Source: JANQEA01 sp964530075 (lineage in GTDB: Bacteria > Bipolaricaulota > Bipolaricaulia > UBA7950 > UBA9294). Taken from it: 32,514 nucleotides of DNA. The stretch is from NCBI GenBank assembly GCA_964530075.1, contig CAZGXU010000023.1, forward strand, positions 1 through 32,514. The letters are read 5' to 3'. Each line of letters begins with the position of its first letter. Position 1 is the stretch's first letter. Made by a program: the position numbers and the translations under genes. This document shows, one piece after another, positions 7,402 through 15,205 of the stretch. The notes below the pieces were generated by a model. It was given only the letters and a program-made list of their open reading frames with translations, made no database searches and was not told the DNA's origin.

Positions 7402-7997
7402 CCGCTGACCTCGATGGCGAATCGCGCGAAGCGTCTGACGTAGATGTTTTCTCCGGTCTTGGTCCGGAGATCGGCGAGCATGGCCTCGATCGTGACGTCC
7501 GGGTCCTTGACGAACGCCTGTTTCGTCAGGCAGTTGTCCTGGTAGAAGCGGCTCAACCGGCCCTCGGCCGCCTTGTCGATGATCTCGTCCGGCTTCCCTT
7601 GCTCCCTCAGCCGCTGCCGAAACTCGGCCTGCTCCTTCTCGATGTCCTCTGCCGGGACGTCTTCCGGCGAGATGTAAAGCGGGTTCTCGGCGGCGATGTG
7701 CATCGCCACGTCGTTGGCGAACCGGAGGAACTCGGCGCTGTTGGCGGCGAAGTCGGTGTTGCAGGCGATCTCGACGAGCACGCCGACCTTCCCGGTGTGA
7801 TGGACGTAGGCGACGACGCGCCCCTCCAGGGCCTCGCGGCCGATCTGCTCCATCAGTTCGAGCCCCTGTTCGCGGAGGATCTCCTTCGCGCGCTCGATGT
7901 CCCCGTTCGCCTCGGTCAGCGCGCGCTTGCAGTCCATCATCCCGATGCCGGTCTCCCCGCGCAGCCGCTTGATGTCTTCGACCCTAATCTTCGTCAT
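7371..7997 (-). CDS. tsf: Translation elongation factor Ts
   Basis: The 208-residue protein is the nucleotide exchange factor for EF-Tu. It is the short form of about 200 residues found outside proteobacteria. The N-terminal UBA-like domain has LRGETGIGMMDCKRAL, and the core has the EF-Tu-contacting NTDFAANS (canonical TDFVARN/S). The C-terminus GENIYVRRFARF matches the usual end, after which about 14 extra residues read through into pyrH. The start overlaps the end of rpsB by 14 bases. Tight overlap on both sides suggests translational coupling across the three genes. Confidence 0.96.
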   Translation of the reverse strand: MTKIRVEDIKRLRGETGIGMMDCKRALTEANGDIERAKEILREQGLELMEQIGREALEGRVVAYVHHTGKVGVLVEIACNTDFAANSAEFLRFANDVAMHIAAENPLYISPEDVPAEDIEKEQAEFRQRLREQGKPDEIIDKAAEGRLSRFYQDNCLTKQAFVKDPDVTIEAMLADLRTKTGENIYVRRFARFAIEVSGCPDPLLAFS

Positions 7998-8892
7998 CGT
8001 CGGTCTCGTCCTCGCGCTCCTCTTCGACTTCGTCCTCGCTCGCCTCTTCGTTCTCGTCTTCCGGCACCTCGCCCGCCTTGCCGGGCTTCGCTTCCTCTTC
8101 CTCCACGGGCCCGGTCTCTTCGGCGGCCCCTTCGCCCGGTTCGACGGGCTCCTCGGACTCTTCAGCGGCCGGCTCGGCTCGTTCGGCTCCGGTGGCCTCC
8201 GTCTCCTGCCGTCCCTCCCGCCCCTCGAGGACCGCGTCGGCGATCCGCGCGGTGATCAGCTTGGTCGCCTTGATCGCGTCGTCGTTGCCGGGGATCAGGA
8301 AGTCGATCGGATCCGGATTGCAATTCGTATCGACGATCGCGATCACCGGGATGCCGACGAGATTCGCCTCGTGGACGGCGTTCGCCTCGACATCGGGGTC
8401 GATGACGTAGAGGAGATCGGGTTTGCGGTCGAGATGCCGCAGGCCGTCCAGGTTTCGCTGCAGCTTGGCGAGCTCGCGGCGCAGCCGGCTCGCCTCCTTG
8501 TTCGGCATGTGGTCGACCGTCCCGTCCTCGATCATCGTCTCGAGCTTCTTCATCCGCTCGATGCTCTGCTTGATCGTACCGAAGTTGGTCAGCGTGCCGC
8601 CGAGCCAACGCCGGTTGACGTAGTGAGCGCCACAGCGCTGCGCCTCCTCGACGATCGTCGACTGAACCTGCTTTTTCGTTCCAACGAAAAGAATCTCCCC
8701 GCCCGCACCGACGCAGTCGCGAGCGTAGTAATAGGCCTTCTTAAAAAGGTCGACCGTCTGCTCAAGGTCGATGATGTGGATCCCCTTGCGCTCGGTGAAG
8801 ATATAGCGCGCCATCTTCGGGTTCCACTTGCGTGTCCGATGCCCGAAATGCACCCCGGTCTCGAGCAGTTCCTTCATCGTTAGGACTTCCAC
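7984..8892 (-). CDS. rpsB: Small ribosomal subunit protein S2 with a long acidic C-terminal tail
   Basis: The 302-residue protein contains a complete S2 core in about the first 225 residues, including LLETGVHFGHRTRKWNP, RRWLGGTLTNF and PDLLYVIDPD. The remaining 75 or so residues are a low-complexity tail dominated by Glu, Asp, Ala, Pro and Gly, ending in a run of Asp and Glu. S2 is normally about 235-260 residues, so the tail is an addition. The GTG at 8892 is chosen over the ATG five codons later: GGAGGG lies six bases upstream and the family usually has a few residues before MKxLLExGVHFGH. A strong promoter (8931-8959) precedes it. Confidence 0.95.
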   Translation of the reverse strand: MEVLTMKELLETGVHFGHRTRKWNPKMARYIFTERKGIHIIDLEQTVDLFKKAYYYARDCVGAGGEILFVGTKKQVQSTIVEEAQRCGAHYVNRRWLGGTLTNFGTIKQSIERMKKLETMIEDGTVDHMPNKEASRLRRELAKLQRNLDGLRHLDRKPDLLYVIDPDVEANAVHEANLVGIPVIAIVDTNCNPDPIDFLIPGNDDAIKATKLITARIADAVLEGREGRQETEATGAERAEPAAEESEEPVEPGEGAAEETGPVEEEEAKPGKAGEVPEDENEEASEDEVEEEREDETDDDED

Positions 8893-8930
8893 ATCGCCCT
8901 CCCACTGAAGTCGCGGTTGTATGTCGCCGG

Positions 8931-8959
8931 AGTATAGCGAACGACCGTGGAAACCGCAA
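8931..8959 (-). promoter_or_regulatory. rpsB-tsf-pyrH promoter
   Basis: On the minus strand TTGCGG (8954-8959) and TATACT (8931-8936) are separated by 17 bases. The -10 is 38 bases from the GTG start, leaving a short leader with a GGAGGG ribosome binding site. The leader is too short for a structured autoregulatory S2 site of the kind known upstream of some rpsB genes. Confidence 0.7.
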
Positions 8960-8987
8960 TCCAGGCGCTCGGCGGGCGACGACGCAG

Positions 8988-9017
8988 TTGTCCGACTCCC
9001 CTCCACGGAGCGATAAT
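8988..9017 (+). promoter_or_regulatory. dnaB promoter with overlapping palindrome
   Basis: TTGTCC (8988-8993) and GATAAT (9012-9017) are 18 bases apart, and the -10 ends 17 bases before the dnaB ATG. A perfect inverted repeat CCCCTCCA (8998-9005) / TGGAGGGG (9017-9024) straddles the -10. Because the predicted start site lies near the end of the right arm, the repeat is more likely a protein-binding site on DNA than an RNA hairpin. Confidence 0.6.
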
Positions 9018-9034
9018 GGAGGGGAAGGTGGACG

Positions 9035-10435
9035 ATGAAACGCACGGACATATCCCCGGTCGACCGCGACTCGGTGCGTGAGCTCCCGAAGAACGTCGAG
9101 GCCGAACAGGTCGTCCTCGGCTCCGCCATTCTTGAGCCCGAAGGGACGATCCCGATTCTCGTTGAGAGGCTGCTTCCGGAGTACTTCTACCAGCGACGCC
9201 ATCGCGTCATCTTCCGAACGATCCGCGAGTTGTTCGACCGCGGCGAGCCGTCCGACATCGTCTCCTTGGCCAACCGCCTCGAAGAGCGGGGGGAGATGGA
9301 ACGGGCCGGTGGGCGGATGTATCTGAACGAGCTGATCGACCGCGTCGCGACGACGGCAAGCCTCGAGTACTACGCCGAGATCGTCAAGAAGAAGGCGACG
9401 CTTCGGTCGCTGATTGAGGCTGGTGGGCGGATCAGCGAGCTCGGCTACGACGAGGTGAGCGAGACGGACGAGGTGCTGGACCGGGCCGAATCGCTCATCT
9501 TCGACATCTCCAGCCGCGATTCGGCGGGTTCGTACTTCCTCGTCAGCGACTTCCTCTACGAGCACATCGACACGCTGGAGGAACTACATCGCGACCCGAA
9601 CCGGCACACCGTCACGGGTTTCTCGACCGGGTTCCCGCGACTCGACGAGATGACCTCGGGTCTGCAGCGCTCCGACCTGGTCGTCGTCGCCGGCCGGCCC
9701 GGGACGGGGAAGACGAGCTTCGTCCTGTCCCTTGCCCGGCACGCCGCGATCCGCGAGAAGGCCGGGATCGGGGTCTTCTCGCTCGAGATGGCCAAGGAGC
9801 AGCTCCTCGAACGGCTCCTCTGTGGGGAGGGGAAGGTCAGCCTCCACCGCCTCCGCGGTGGGTACATCCCGAGCGCCAAGTGGCGCGACCTCGCGATGGC
9901 GGCGAGCAAACTGCAGAAGGCGACGATCGTCATCGACGACACGCCGGGCGCCTCGATCCTCGAGATTCGCGCCAAGGCGCGTCGGATGGCGTCCCAGCAC
10001 AAGATTGATATGATCATCGTCGACTATCTCCAGCTCGTCGAAGGGGCCATCCGGTCGGACATCCGGGAGCAGGAGATCGCGCACATCTCGCGGTCGCTGA
10101 AGCGGCTGGCGCGGGAGCTGAACGTCTCGGTGGTCGCCGTCTCGCAGCTCAATCGGGCCGTCGAACAGCGCGAGAAGAAGTACCCTCGCCTGGCCGACCT
10201 GCGCGAGAGCGGCGCGATCGAGCAGGACGCGGACGTCGTCATGTTCATCTACCGCGAGGACTACTACCGCCAGCCGGAAGAGGAGCCGCCGGCCGGCGGG
10301 GCGGCCTCCGAGGCGGAGATCATCATCGCCAAGCAGCGGAACGGCCCCCTCGGTCGGGTGGCGGTGAACTTCCACAAGGCCTACGCCAGCTTCTATCCGA
10401 TGGTGTGGGACGACAGCGCGGGGCCTCCGTTCTAG
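9035..10435 (+). CDS. dnaB: Replicative DNA helicase DnaB
   Basis: The 466-residue protein is the hexameric fork helicase. The N-terminal DnaG-interacting domain covers roughly residues 15-120 and begins with the typical PKNVEAEQ. The RecA-fold domain has Walker A GRPGTGKT (220-227), Walker B IIVDYLQL (D330) and the DnaB-specific LRESGAIEQDAD (389-400). The C-terminal part has the expected AKQRNGPLG. Length is normal and there is no intein, which dnaB genes sometimes carry. It is monocistronic or loosely followed by the gcv genes, which have their own promoter 38 bases after the stop. It is divergent from rpsB across a 142-base regulatory gap. Confidence 0.97.
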   Translation: MKRTDISPVDRDSVRELPKNVEAEQVVLGSAILEPEGTIPILVERLLPEYFYQRRHRVIFRTIRELFDRGEPSDIVSLANRLEERGEMERAGGRMYLNELIDRVATTASLEYYAEIVKKKATLRSLIEAGGRISELGYDEVSETDEVLDRAESLIFDISSRDSAGSYFLVSDFLYEHIDTLEELHRDPNRHTVTGFSTGFPRLDEMTSGLQRSDLVVVAGRPGTGKTSFVLSLARHAAIREKAGIGVFSLEMAKEQLLERLLCGEGKVSLHRLRGGYIPSAKWRDLAMAASKLQKATIVIDDTPGASILEIRAKARRMASQHKIDMIIVDYLQLVEGAIRSDIREQEIAHISRSLKRLARELNVSVVAVSQLNRAVEQREKKYPRLADLRESGAIEQDADVVMFIYREDYYRQPEEEPPAGGAASEAEIIIAKQRNGPLGRVAVNFHKAYASFYPMVWDDSAGPPF

Positions 10436-10453
10436 GCCGTTTTCGCGGCTGGG

Positions 10454-10479
10454 ACCGAAGCGTGCGACTTCGGTATAAT
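10454..10479 (+). promoter_or_regulatory. gcv operon -10 with inverted repeat
   Basis: A perfect TATAAT lies at 10474-10479, 34 bases before the gcvH ATG, with an AGGAGG-type site in the leader. A perfect inverted repeat ACCGAAG (10454-10460) / CTTCGGT (10468-10474) with a seven-base spacer occupies the space where the -35 and spacer would be. No good -35 is seen, which suggests activator dependence or repression at the repeat. The repeat could alternatively be the dnaB terminator stem. Confidence 0.55.
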
Positions 10480-10513
10480 CGGCGGCGAATCCTCGGACCC
10501 GTCAGGAGGGGCC

Positions 10514-10897
10514 ATGGCTTATCCGGTCGAGTACCGCTACACGAAGGACCACGAATGGGTCGCCGTCGAAGGGAACCGCGCGCGGGTCGGGATCACCGAT
10601 CACGCGCAGAGCGAGCTCGGTGACATTGTGTTCGTCGAGCTTCCGTCGATCGGTGACACCGTCGGAGCGGGGGAGATTCTCGCGACGGTGGAATCGGTGA
10701 AGGCCGTCGGGGACGTCTTCGCTCCGCTCGACGGCACGGTGATCGAAGTCAACAGGGCGCTCGAATCCTCACCGGAGACGATCAACCGATCGCCGCACGG
10801 CGAGGGATGGATCGCGGTGGTCGAATTCGCCGATGCGGGGGCGATCGACGGGCTGCTCGACGCCGCGAGCTACGAGAACCTCATCGCGGAAGGGTAG
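10514..10897 (+). CDS. gcvH: Glycine cleavage system H protein
   Basis: The 127-residue lipoyl-carrier protein shuttles the aminomethyl group between the P, T and L proteins of the glycine cleavage system. The lipoylation site is K63 in ATVESVKAVGDV. The N-terminal YTKDHEWV and GITDHAQSELGDIVFVELP are family typical, and length is standard. An AGGAGG-type ribosome binding site precedes the ATG. It is first in gcvH-gcvPA-gcvPB, six bases ahead of gcvPA. gcvT is not in the window. Confidence 0.97.
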   Translation: MAYPVEYRYTKDHEWVAVEGNRARVGITDHAQSELGDIVFVELPSIGDTVGAGEILATVESVKAVGDVFAPLDGTVIEVNRALESSPETINRSPHGEGWIAVVEFADAGAIDGLLDAASYENLIAEG

Positions 10898-10903
10898 GCG
10901 GAG

Positions 10904-12226
10904 ATGCGCTACCTTCCTCATTCGGCCGCCGACCGACGAGCGATGCTCGCGTCGATCGGCCTTTCGACGGTCGACGGGCTGTTCGCCGACATCCCGCAGG
11001 CGGTCGCGGAGTCCTTCCGGCCTCTCGGCCTCTCCCCCCGGAGCGAGCAGGAGATCGTCGCTGAGGTGACCCGCCTGTCGGCCCGGAACACGGCGATCGG
11101 CAAGGTCTGCTTCGTGGGAGGCGGGATCTACGATCACTACATCCCGAGCCTCGTCCATCACGTCCTGTCGCGCTCCGAGTTCTATACGGCCTATACCCCG
11201 TATCAGCCGGAGCTCAGCCAGGGGACGCTGACGGCGATGTTTGAGTTCCAGACGTTGGTCTGTGAGCTGACGGGAATGGACGTCGCGAACGCCTCGCTCT
11301 ACGACGGGGGGACCGCTCTGGCCGAAGCCGCGCTGATGGCCGAGCGCGTGAGATCCCGCGGCAAGATTGCCGTTGCTCGGTCCCTGTTCTCGAACGTGCG
11401 CCGGGTGCTCGACACGTACTGCTGGGCCGGCGGGATCGAGATCGTGGAACTTCCGTATCGACCGTCCGGGGAGTGCGACCTCTCCGACCTGCCTGCCGAC
11501 GTCTCGGCGGTCGTCCTGCAGTCGCCGAACGCGTTCGGCGTGATCGAGCCCCTCGACGGGGTGAAGGATCGGATCGGGGACGCGTTGCTGATCGTGTCGG
11601 TCCATCCGATCTCGCTCGGCGTGCTCGCCCCTCCGGGGGACTTCGGGGCGGACGTCGTCGTCGGTGAAGGACAGCCGCTCGGGCTGCCGATGTCGTTTGG
11701 GGGGCCGCTGCTCGGCCTGTTCGCCACGAGGGGGGAATACCTCCGGCAGATGCCGGGGCGGGTCTCCGGTCGAACCGTCGATGCGGACGGGAACGTCGGA
11801 TACACGATGGCCGCTCAGACGCGCGAGCAGCACATCCGGCGGGAACGGGCGACGTCGAACGTCTGCACGAACTCGGCGCTCTGCGCCCTCGCCGCGACGG
11901 TCTACCTCGCCACGGTGGGGGCGGACGGACTGCGCCGGGTCGCCGAGTTGAACGCCGGGAAGGCGCACTACCTGGCCGATCGGATCGCCGCGATCGACGG
12001 GTTCGAGAGGATCTTCTCCGGACCGTTCTTCAACGAGTTCGTCGTCCGCGTCCCGGGTGAGGCGGACGATCTTCATCGCCGCCTGCTCGACGCGGGGTAC
12101 CTGGTGGATTCGCCGGGATCCCTCCGCCCGTACGGCCTGGGGGACGCCCTGCGGATCGCCGTGACGGAGAAGCGGACCCGGGAGGACCTCGATCGGTTTG
12201 CCGAAGCGCTCGGAGGGTCCCGATGA
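10904..12226 (+). CDS. gcvPA: Glycine dehydrogenase (decarboxylating) subunit 1
   Basis: The 440-residue protein is the N-terminal half of P protein in organisms where it is split in two. It is a structural subunit of the PLP-dependent decarboxylase and lacks the PLP lysine. Recognisable segments are FVGGGIYDHYIPS, YTAYTPYQPELSQGTL, and CELTGMDVANASLYDGGTA, followed by MAAQTREQHIRRERATSN. Length matches split-type subunits (about 440). GGCGGAG lies just before the ATG, and the stop overlaps the gcvPB start as ATGA, which fits equimolar production of an alpha2beta2 enzyme. Confidence 0.97.
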   Translation: MRYLPHSAADRRAMLASIGLSTVDGLFADIPQAVAESFRPLGLSPRSEQEIVAEVTRLSARNTAIGKVCFVGGGIYDHYIPSLVHHVLSRSEFYTAYTPYQPELSQGTLTAMFEFQTLVCELTGMDVANASLYDGGTALAEAALMAERVRSRGKIAVARSLFSNVRRVLDTYCWAGGIEIVELPYRPSGECDLSDLPADVSAVVLQSPNAFGVIEPLDGVKDRIGDALLIVSVHPISLGVLAPPGDFGADVVVGEGQPLGLPMSFGGPLLGLFATRGEYLRQMPGRVSGRTVDADGNVGYTMAAQTREQHIRRERATSNVCTNSALCALAATVYLATVGADGLRRVAELNAGKAHYLADRIAAIDGFERIFSGPFFNEFVVRVPGEADDLHRRLLDAGYLVDSPGSLRPYGLGDALRIAVTEKRTREDLDRFAEALGGSR

Positions 12227-13689
12227 GAACGATCTTCGATCACCCCCAGCGCGACGGCGGAGACGGCCTCTTCCCGGAGCTCGACGTACCGGCGGCGGGT
12301 CTCGACCGGCTGATCGATCGGGCACTCCTCCGTTCGGACCGACCGCGCATTCCGAACCTGAGCGAGCCGACAGTGGCGCGCCATTACACGGCGCTGTCGA
12401 AGCTGAACTACGGCGTCGACGACGGGCTCTATCCTCTCGGCAGCTGCACGATGAAGCACAACCCGAAGGTCAACGAGGACCTGTCGAGGCTCCCGGGCCT
12501 GGCGAACGTCCACCCGCTGGCCGATCCCGGTTTGGTCCAGGGGACCCTGGCGTTCCTCTACGAACTGTCCGAACTGCTCGGCCGGATCGCCGGCCTGCCC
12601 GCCGTCTGCCTCCAGCCGGCCGCCGGTGCCCACGGGGAGCTGACGGGGATGTTCCTGTTCAGACGGTACTTCGAGGAACGAGGCGAGGAGGACCGGCGGC
12701 GGATCCTTCTCCCTGACTCGGCGCACGGGACGAACCCCGCCTCCGCGGCCGTCGCCGGGTTCGACGTGACGGAGATCGCGTCGAACGACGCGGGGATGGT
12801 TGACCTCGACGCGCTCGACGCCGAACTCGACGAAACGGTCGCCGGGATCATGCTGACCGTCCCGAACACGCTCGGAATCTTCGAGGAGGGAATCCTCGAG
12901 GTCGCGGCGAGGGTCCACGCTGCCGGAGGGTTGTGCTACTTCGACGGCGCGAACCTGAACGCGTTTCTCGGGCGAGCGCGACCGGGGGACATGGGGGCCG
13001 ACGTCTTCCACTACAACCTGCACAAGACCCTCTCGTCCCCCCACGGTGGGGGCGGACCGGGCGCCGGGCCGGTCGCGGTCTCCGAGCCGTTGATCGACTT
13101 CCTCCCTGTCCCGCGGATCGATCGGGAAGGGTCGACGTACTCGCTCGACTGGAATCATCCCCGCTCGATCGGGAGCGTCCACTCGTTCTACGGGAACGTC
13201 CTCGTCGGAGTCAGGGCGTACGCGTACCTCCTCCAGCTCGGCGACGAGGGATTGCGAGCGGTCAGCGAGGACGCGGTACTGAACGCGAATTACCTCCAGG
13301 AGCGTCTGAAGCGGACCTACCCTCTTCCCTACGATCGGCTGTGCAAGCACGAGTTCGTCCTGTCCGGGAAGGGGCTCGCCGACGGGATCAGCACGCTCGA
13401 CATCGCCAAGCGTCTGATCGACTACGGGTTCCATCCTCCGACGATCTACTTCCCCCTGATCGTCCGCGAGGCGCTGATGATCGAGCCGACGGAGACCGAG
13501 GGAAAGGAAGGACTCGACCGGTTCGCCGAGGCGATGGAGCGGATCGCTTTCGAGGCGCGGGAGCATCCGGAGCTCCTTCACGAGGCGCCGCATCGGGCGC
13601 CGGTCCGCCGTCTCGATCAGACGCGCGCGGCGAGGGATCCCGTGCTGACGTACCCGTTCGACGAGCGCGCGGAGGGACGAGGGGCGTAG
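12223..13689 (+). CDS. gcvPB: Glycine dehydrogenase (decarboxylating) subunit 2
   Basis: The 488-residue protein is the catalytic half of the split P protein. The PLP Schiff-base lysine is K268 in NLHKTLSSPHGGGGPGAG. Other family segments are LGSCTMKHNPK, LQPAAGAHGELTGM and DSAHGTNPASAA. Its start overlaps gcvPA by four bases. With GcvH it decarboxylates glycine and loads the aminomethyl group on the lipoyl arm. Completion of the cycle needs GcvT and lipoamide dehydrogenase, both encoded elsewhere if present. The gene converges on glmM with nine bases between the stops. Confidence 0.97.
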   Translation: MRTIFDHPQRDGGDGLFPELDVPAAGLDRLIDRALLRSDRPRIPNLSEPTVARHYTALSKLNYGVDDGLYPLGSCTMKHNPKVNEDLSRLPGLANVHPLADPGLVQGTLAFLYELSELLGRIAGLPAVCLQPAAGAHGELTGMFLFRRYFEERGEEDRRRILLPDSAHGTNPASAAVAGFDVTEIASNDAGMVDLDALDAELDETVAGIMLTVPNTLGIFEEGILEVAARVHAAGGLCYFDGANLNAFLGRARPGDMGADVFHYNLHKTLSSPHGGGGPGAGPVAVSEPLIDFLPVPRIDREGSTYSLDWNHPRSIGSVHSFYGNVLVGVRAYAYLLQLGDEGLRAVSEDAVLNANYLQERLKRTYPLPYDRLCKHEFVLSGKGLADGISTLDIAKRLIDYGFHPPTIYFPLIVREALMIEPTETEGKEGLDRFAEAMERIAFEAREHPELLHEAPHRAPVRRLDQTRAARDPVLTYPFDERAEGRGA

Positions 13690-13698
13690 CCCGGATCG

Positions 13699-15027
13699 CT
13701 AGGTCTCGGCGGCGCGGAGCGCCCCTTCGATCGCGTCGGCAATCCGCTCGCACTCCGCCCTGTCGCTCGCCTCGACCAGGATCCGGACGAGCGATTGCGT
13801 CCCGGACGCTCGCACGAGGACCTGACCGTTCGCGCCGAGCCGTTCTCGCGCCCGCGCGATCGCGTCTCGGACGCGTACGTCCTCCATCAGCTCCGCAGGC
13901 GACGCGCAAGGGATGTTGCGAAGGATCTGCGGGTAGAGAGGGATCGAGCGGGCGAGCGTCCCGAGATCGATCCCTTGCCGATGTGCGATTTCGAGGAGCT
14001 TCACCGCGGTCAGGATCCCGTCTCCGGTCGGCGAGTGCTCCGAGAAGACGATGTGCCCGGAGGGCTCGCCGCCGAGAAGCGCGGCGACGTCGCACATCTC
14101 CTGTGAGACGTAGCGGTCGCCGACGGGGGTTCGAATGACCTCGATGCCGTGACCGGCGAGGCACGTCTCGAGTCCGAGGTTGCTCATGACCGTCGTCACG
14201 ATGACGGGCGGAGAGAGGGTCCCGGTCCCGGCCATGTGGAGCGCCGCGATCCCGATCATATGGTCTCCGCCGATCGTCTCCCCGTCCGAATCGATAAGAA
14301 GGACGCGATCCCCATCGCCGTCGAACGCGATCCCGAGGTCGGCCTCGTGCTCGTGCACGGCGCGGCGGAGCGGAGCGAGACAGGTCGAGCCGCAATCCTG
14401 GTTGATCCGGTTTCCGTTGAAGTCGTCATGCAACGCGACGACGCGCGCACCGAGGCGGCGGAGGACGTGCGGGGCGATCCTCGCGGTGGCGCCGTACGCG
14501 CAATCGACGACGATCGTCGTCCCGGAGAAATCGACGCGTTCCACGTCGATGACGCCGGCGAGAAAGGCGGCGTATCTCGTGCCCGCGGCGTCGAGCGGGG
14601 CGATCGTCCCGATCCGGGCGGCCGGCGGAGGCCCATCGTCGATGACCGCCTCGATCGCCTCCTCTTCCCCGATGTCGAGCTTCATCCCGCGCCGGTTGAA
14701 GAACTTGATCCCGTTGTCTTCCGGCGGATTGTGGGAGGCGGAGATGACGGCGCCCAGGTCGGCGCGCTCGTCCTTGATCAGGAACGAGATCGCCGGGGTG
14801 GGAATGATCCCGGCGAGTCGGACGTCCGCGCCGGCGGAAGCGAATCCTGAGGCGAGTGCCGCCTCGAGCATCGGACCGCTGACCCGCGTGTCGCGCCCGA
14901 TGATGACCCGACCGCCTCCCGGGAGAATCCGAGTCGCCGCGGCTCGGGCGAGAGCGACGGCGAGTTCGGGCGTCAGGAGGTCGTTCGCCCGGCCGCGCAC
15001 CCCGTCGGTGCCGAAGAGAGGAGTCAT
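13699..15027 (-). CDS. glmM: Phosphoglucosamine mutase
   Basis: The 442-residue protein interconverts glucosamine-6-phosphate and glucosamine-1-phosphate on the way to UDP-GlcNAc. The N-terminus LFGTDGVRGRAN is diagnostic. The phosphoserine is S98 in ISASHNPPEDNGIKFF, the metal loop is DGDGD (236-240), and the sugar loop is GGEPSGH (319-325). The phosphate-binding loop reads RASGTQS (406-412) where the family normally has SGTEP, a Glu-to-Gln change confirmed by codon CAA. The ATG at 15027 overlaps the stop of a 47-codon upstream gene as ATGA and places FGTDGVRG at residue 5, as usual. Confidence 0.96.
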   Translation of the reverse strand: MTPLFGTDGVRGRANDLLTPELAVALARAAATRILPGGGRVIIGRDTRVSGPMLEAALASGFASAGADVRLAGIIPTPAISFLIKDERADLGAVISASHNPPEDNGIKFFNRRGMKLDIGEEEAIEAVIDDGPPPAARIGTIAPLDAAGTRYAAFLAGVIDVERVDFSGTTIVVDCAYGATARIAPHVLRRLGARVVALHDDFNGNRINQDCGSTCLAPLRRAVHEHEADLGIAFDGDGDRVLLIDSDGETIGGDHMIGIAALHMAGTGTLSPPVIVTTVMSNLGLETCLAGHGIEVIRTPVGDRYVSQEMCDVAALLGGEPSGHIVFSEHSPTGDGILTAVKLLEIAHRQGIDLGTLARSIPLYPQILRNIPCASPAELMEDVRVRDAIARARERLGANGQVLVRASGTQSLVRILVEASDRAECERIADAIEGALRAAET

Positions 15028-15167
15028 CGGAGCGACCGCGCTCCGGAGAGGGTGAACATCGGCATCGGGAAGGCGAGGGGGTAGATCGCTTCGCCGGAGA
15101 AGGCGGGAAGGCACAGACAGGCGACGACGGTGAGGACCACGATCGCGAGAACGGTTCTCCGGCTCAT
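15024..15167 (-). CDS. Small exported or lipoprotein-like peptide coupled to glmM
   Basis: A 47-codon ORF begins at the ATG at 15167 and ends in a TGA that overlaps the glmM ATG. The peptide starts MSRR, followed by about 17 hydrophobic residues (TVLAIVVLTVVACLCLPAF), then GEAIYPLAFPMPMF and a basic end. This is the layout of a signal peptide. VVAC could be a lipobox with Cys17, or signal peptidase I could cut near AFS-GEA. The mature part would be only 20-30 residues. I do not recognise it. There is no clear Shine-Dalgarno. The stop/start overlap with glmM and the signal-like N-terminus argue for a real gene, though a translated leader controlling glmM is also possible. Confidence 0.55.
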   Translation of the reverse strand: MSRRTVLAIVVLTVVACLCLPAFSGEAIYPLAFPMPMFTLSGARSLR

Positions 15168-15205
15168 CGCGCGCGAGTCTATCCAACCGGGGCGGCGAAT
15201 GCGAG

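Noticed and set aside
10480..10513. Glycine riboswitch upstream of gcvH
   Set aside because: The space between the -10 and the start codon leaves a leader of about 30 bases, far too short for the aptamer, and upstream sequence is dnaB coding.
10769..12325. Long antisense open frame opposite gcvPA
   Set aside because: It is an artefact of high GC: residues are dominated by Arg, Asp, Pro and Gly with no family motif, while the plus-strand frame is unmistakable GcvPA. The same holds for the other long antisense frames across the window.
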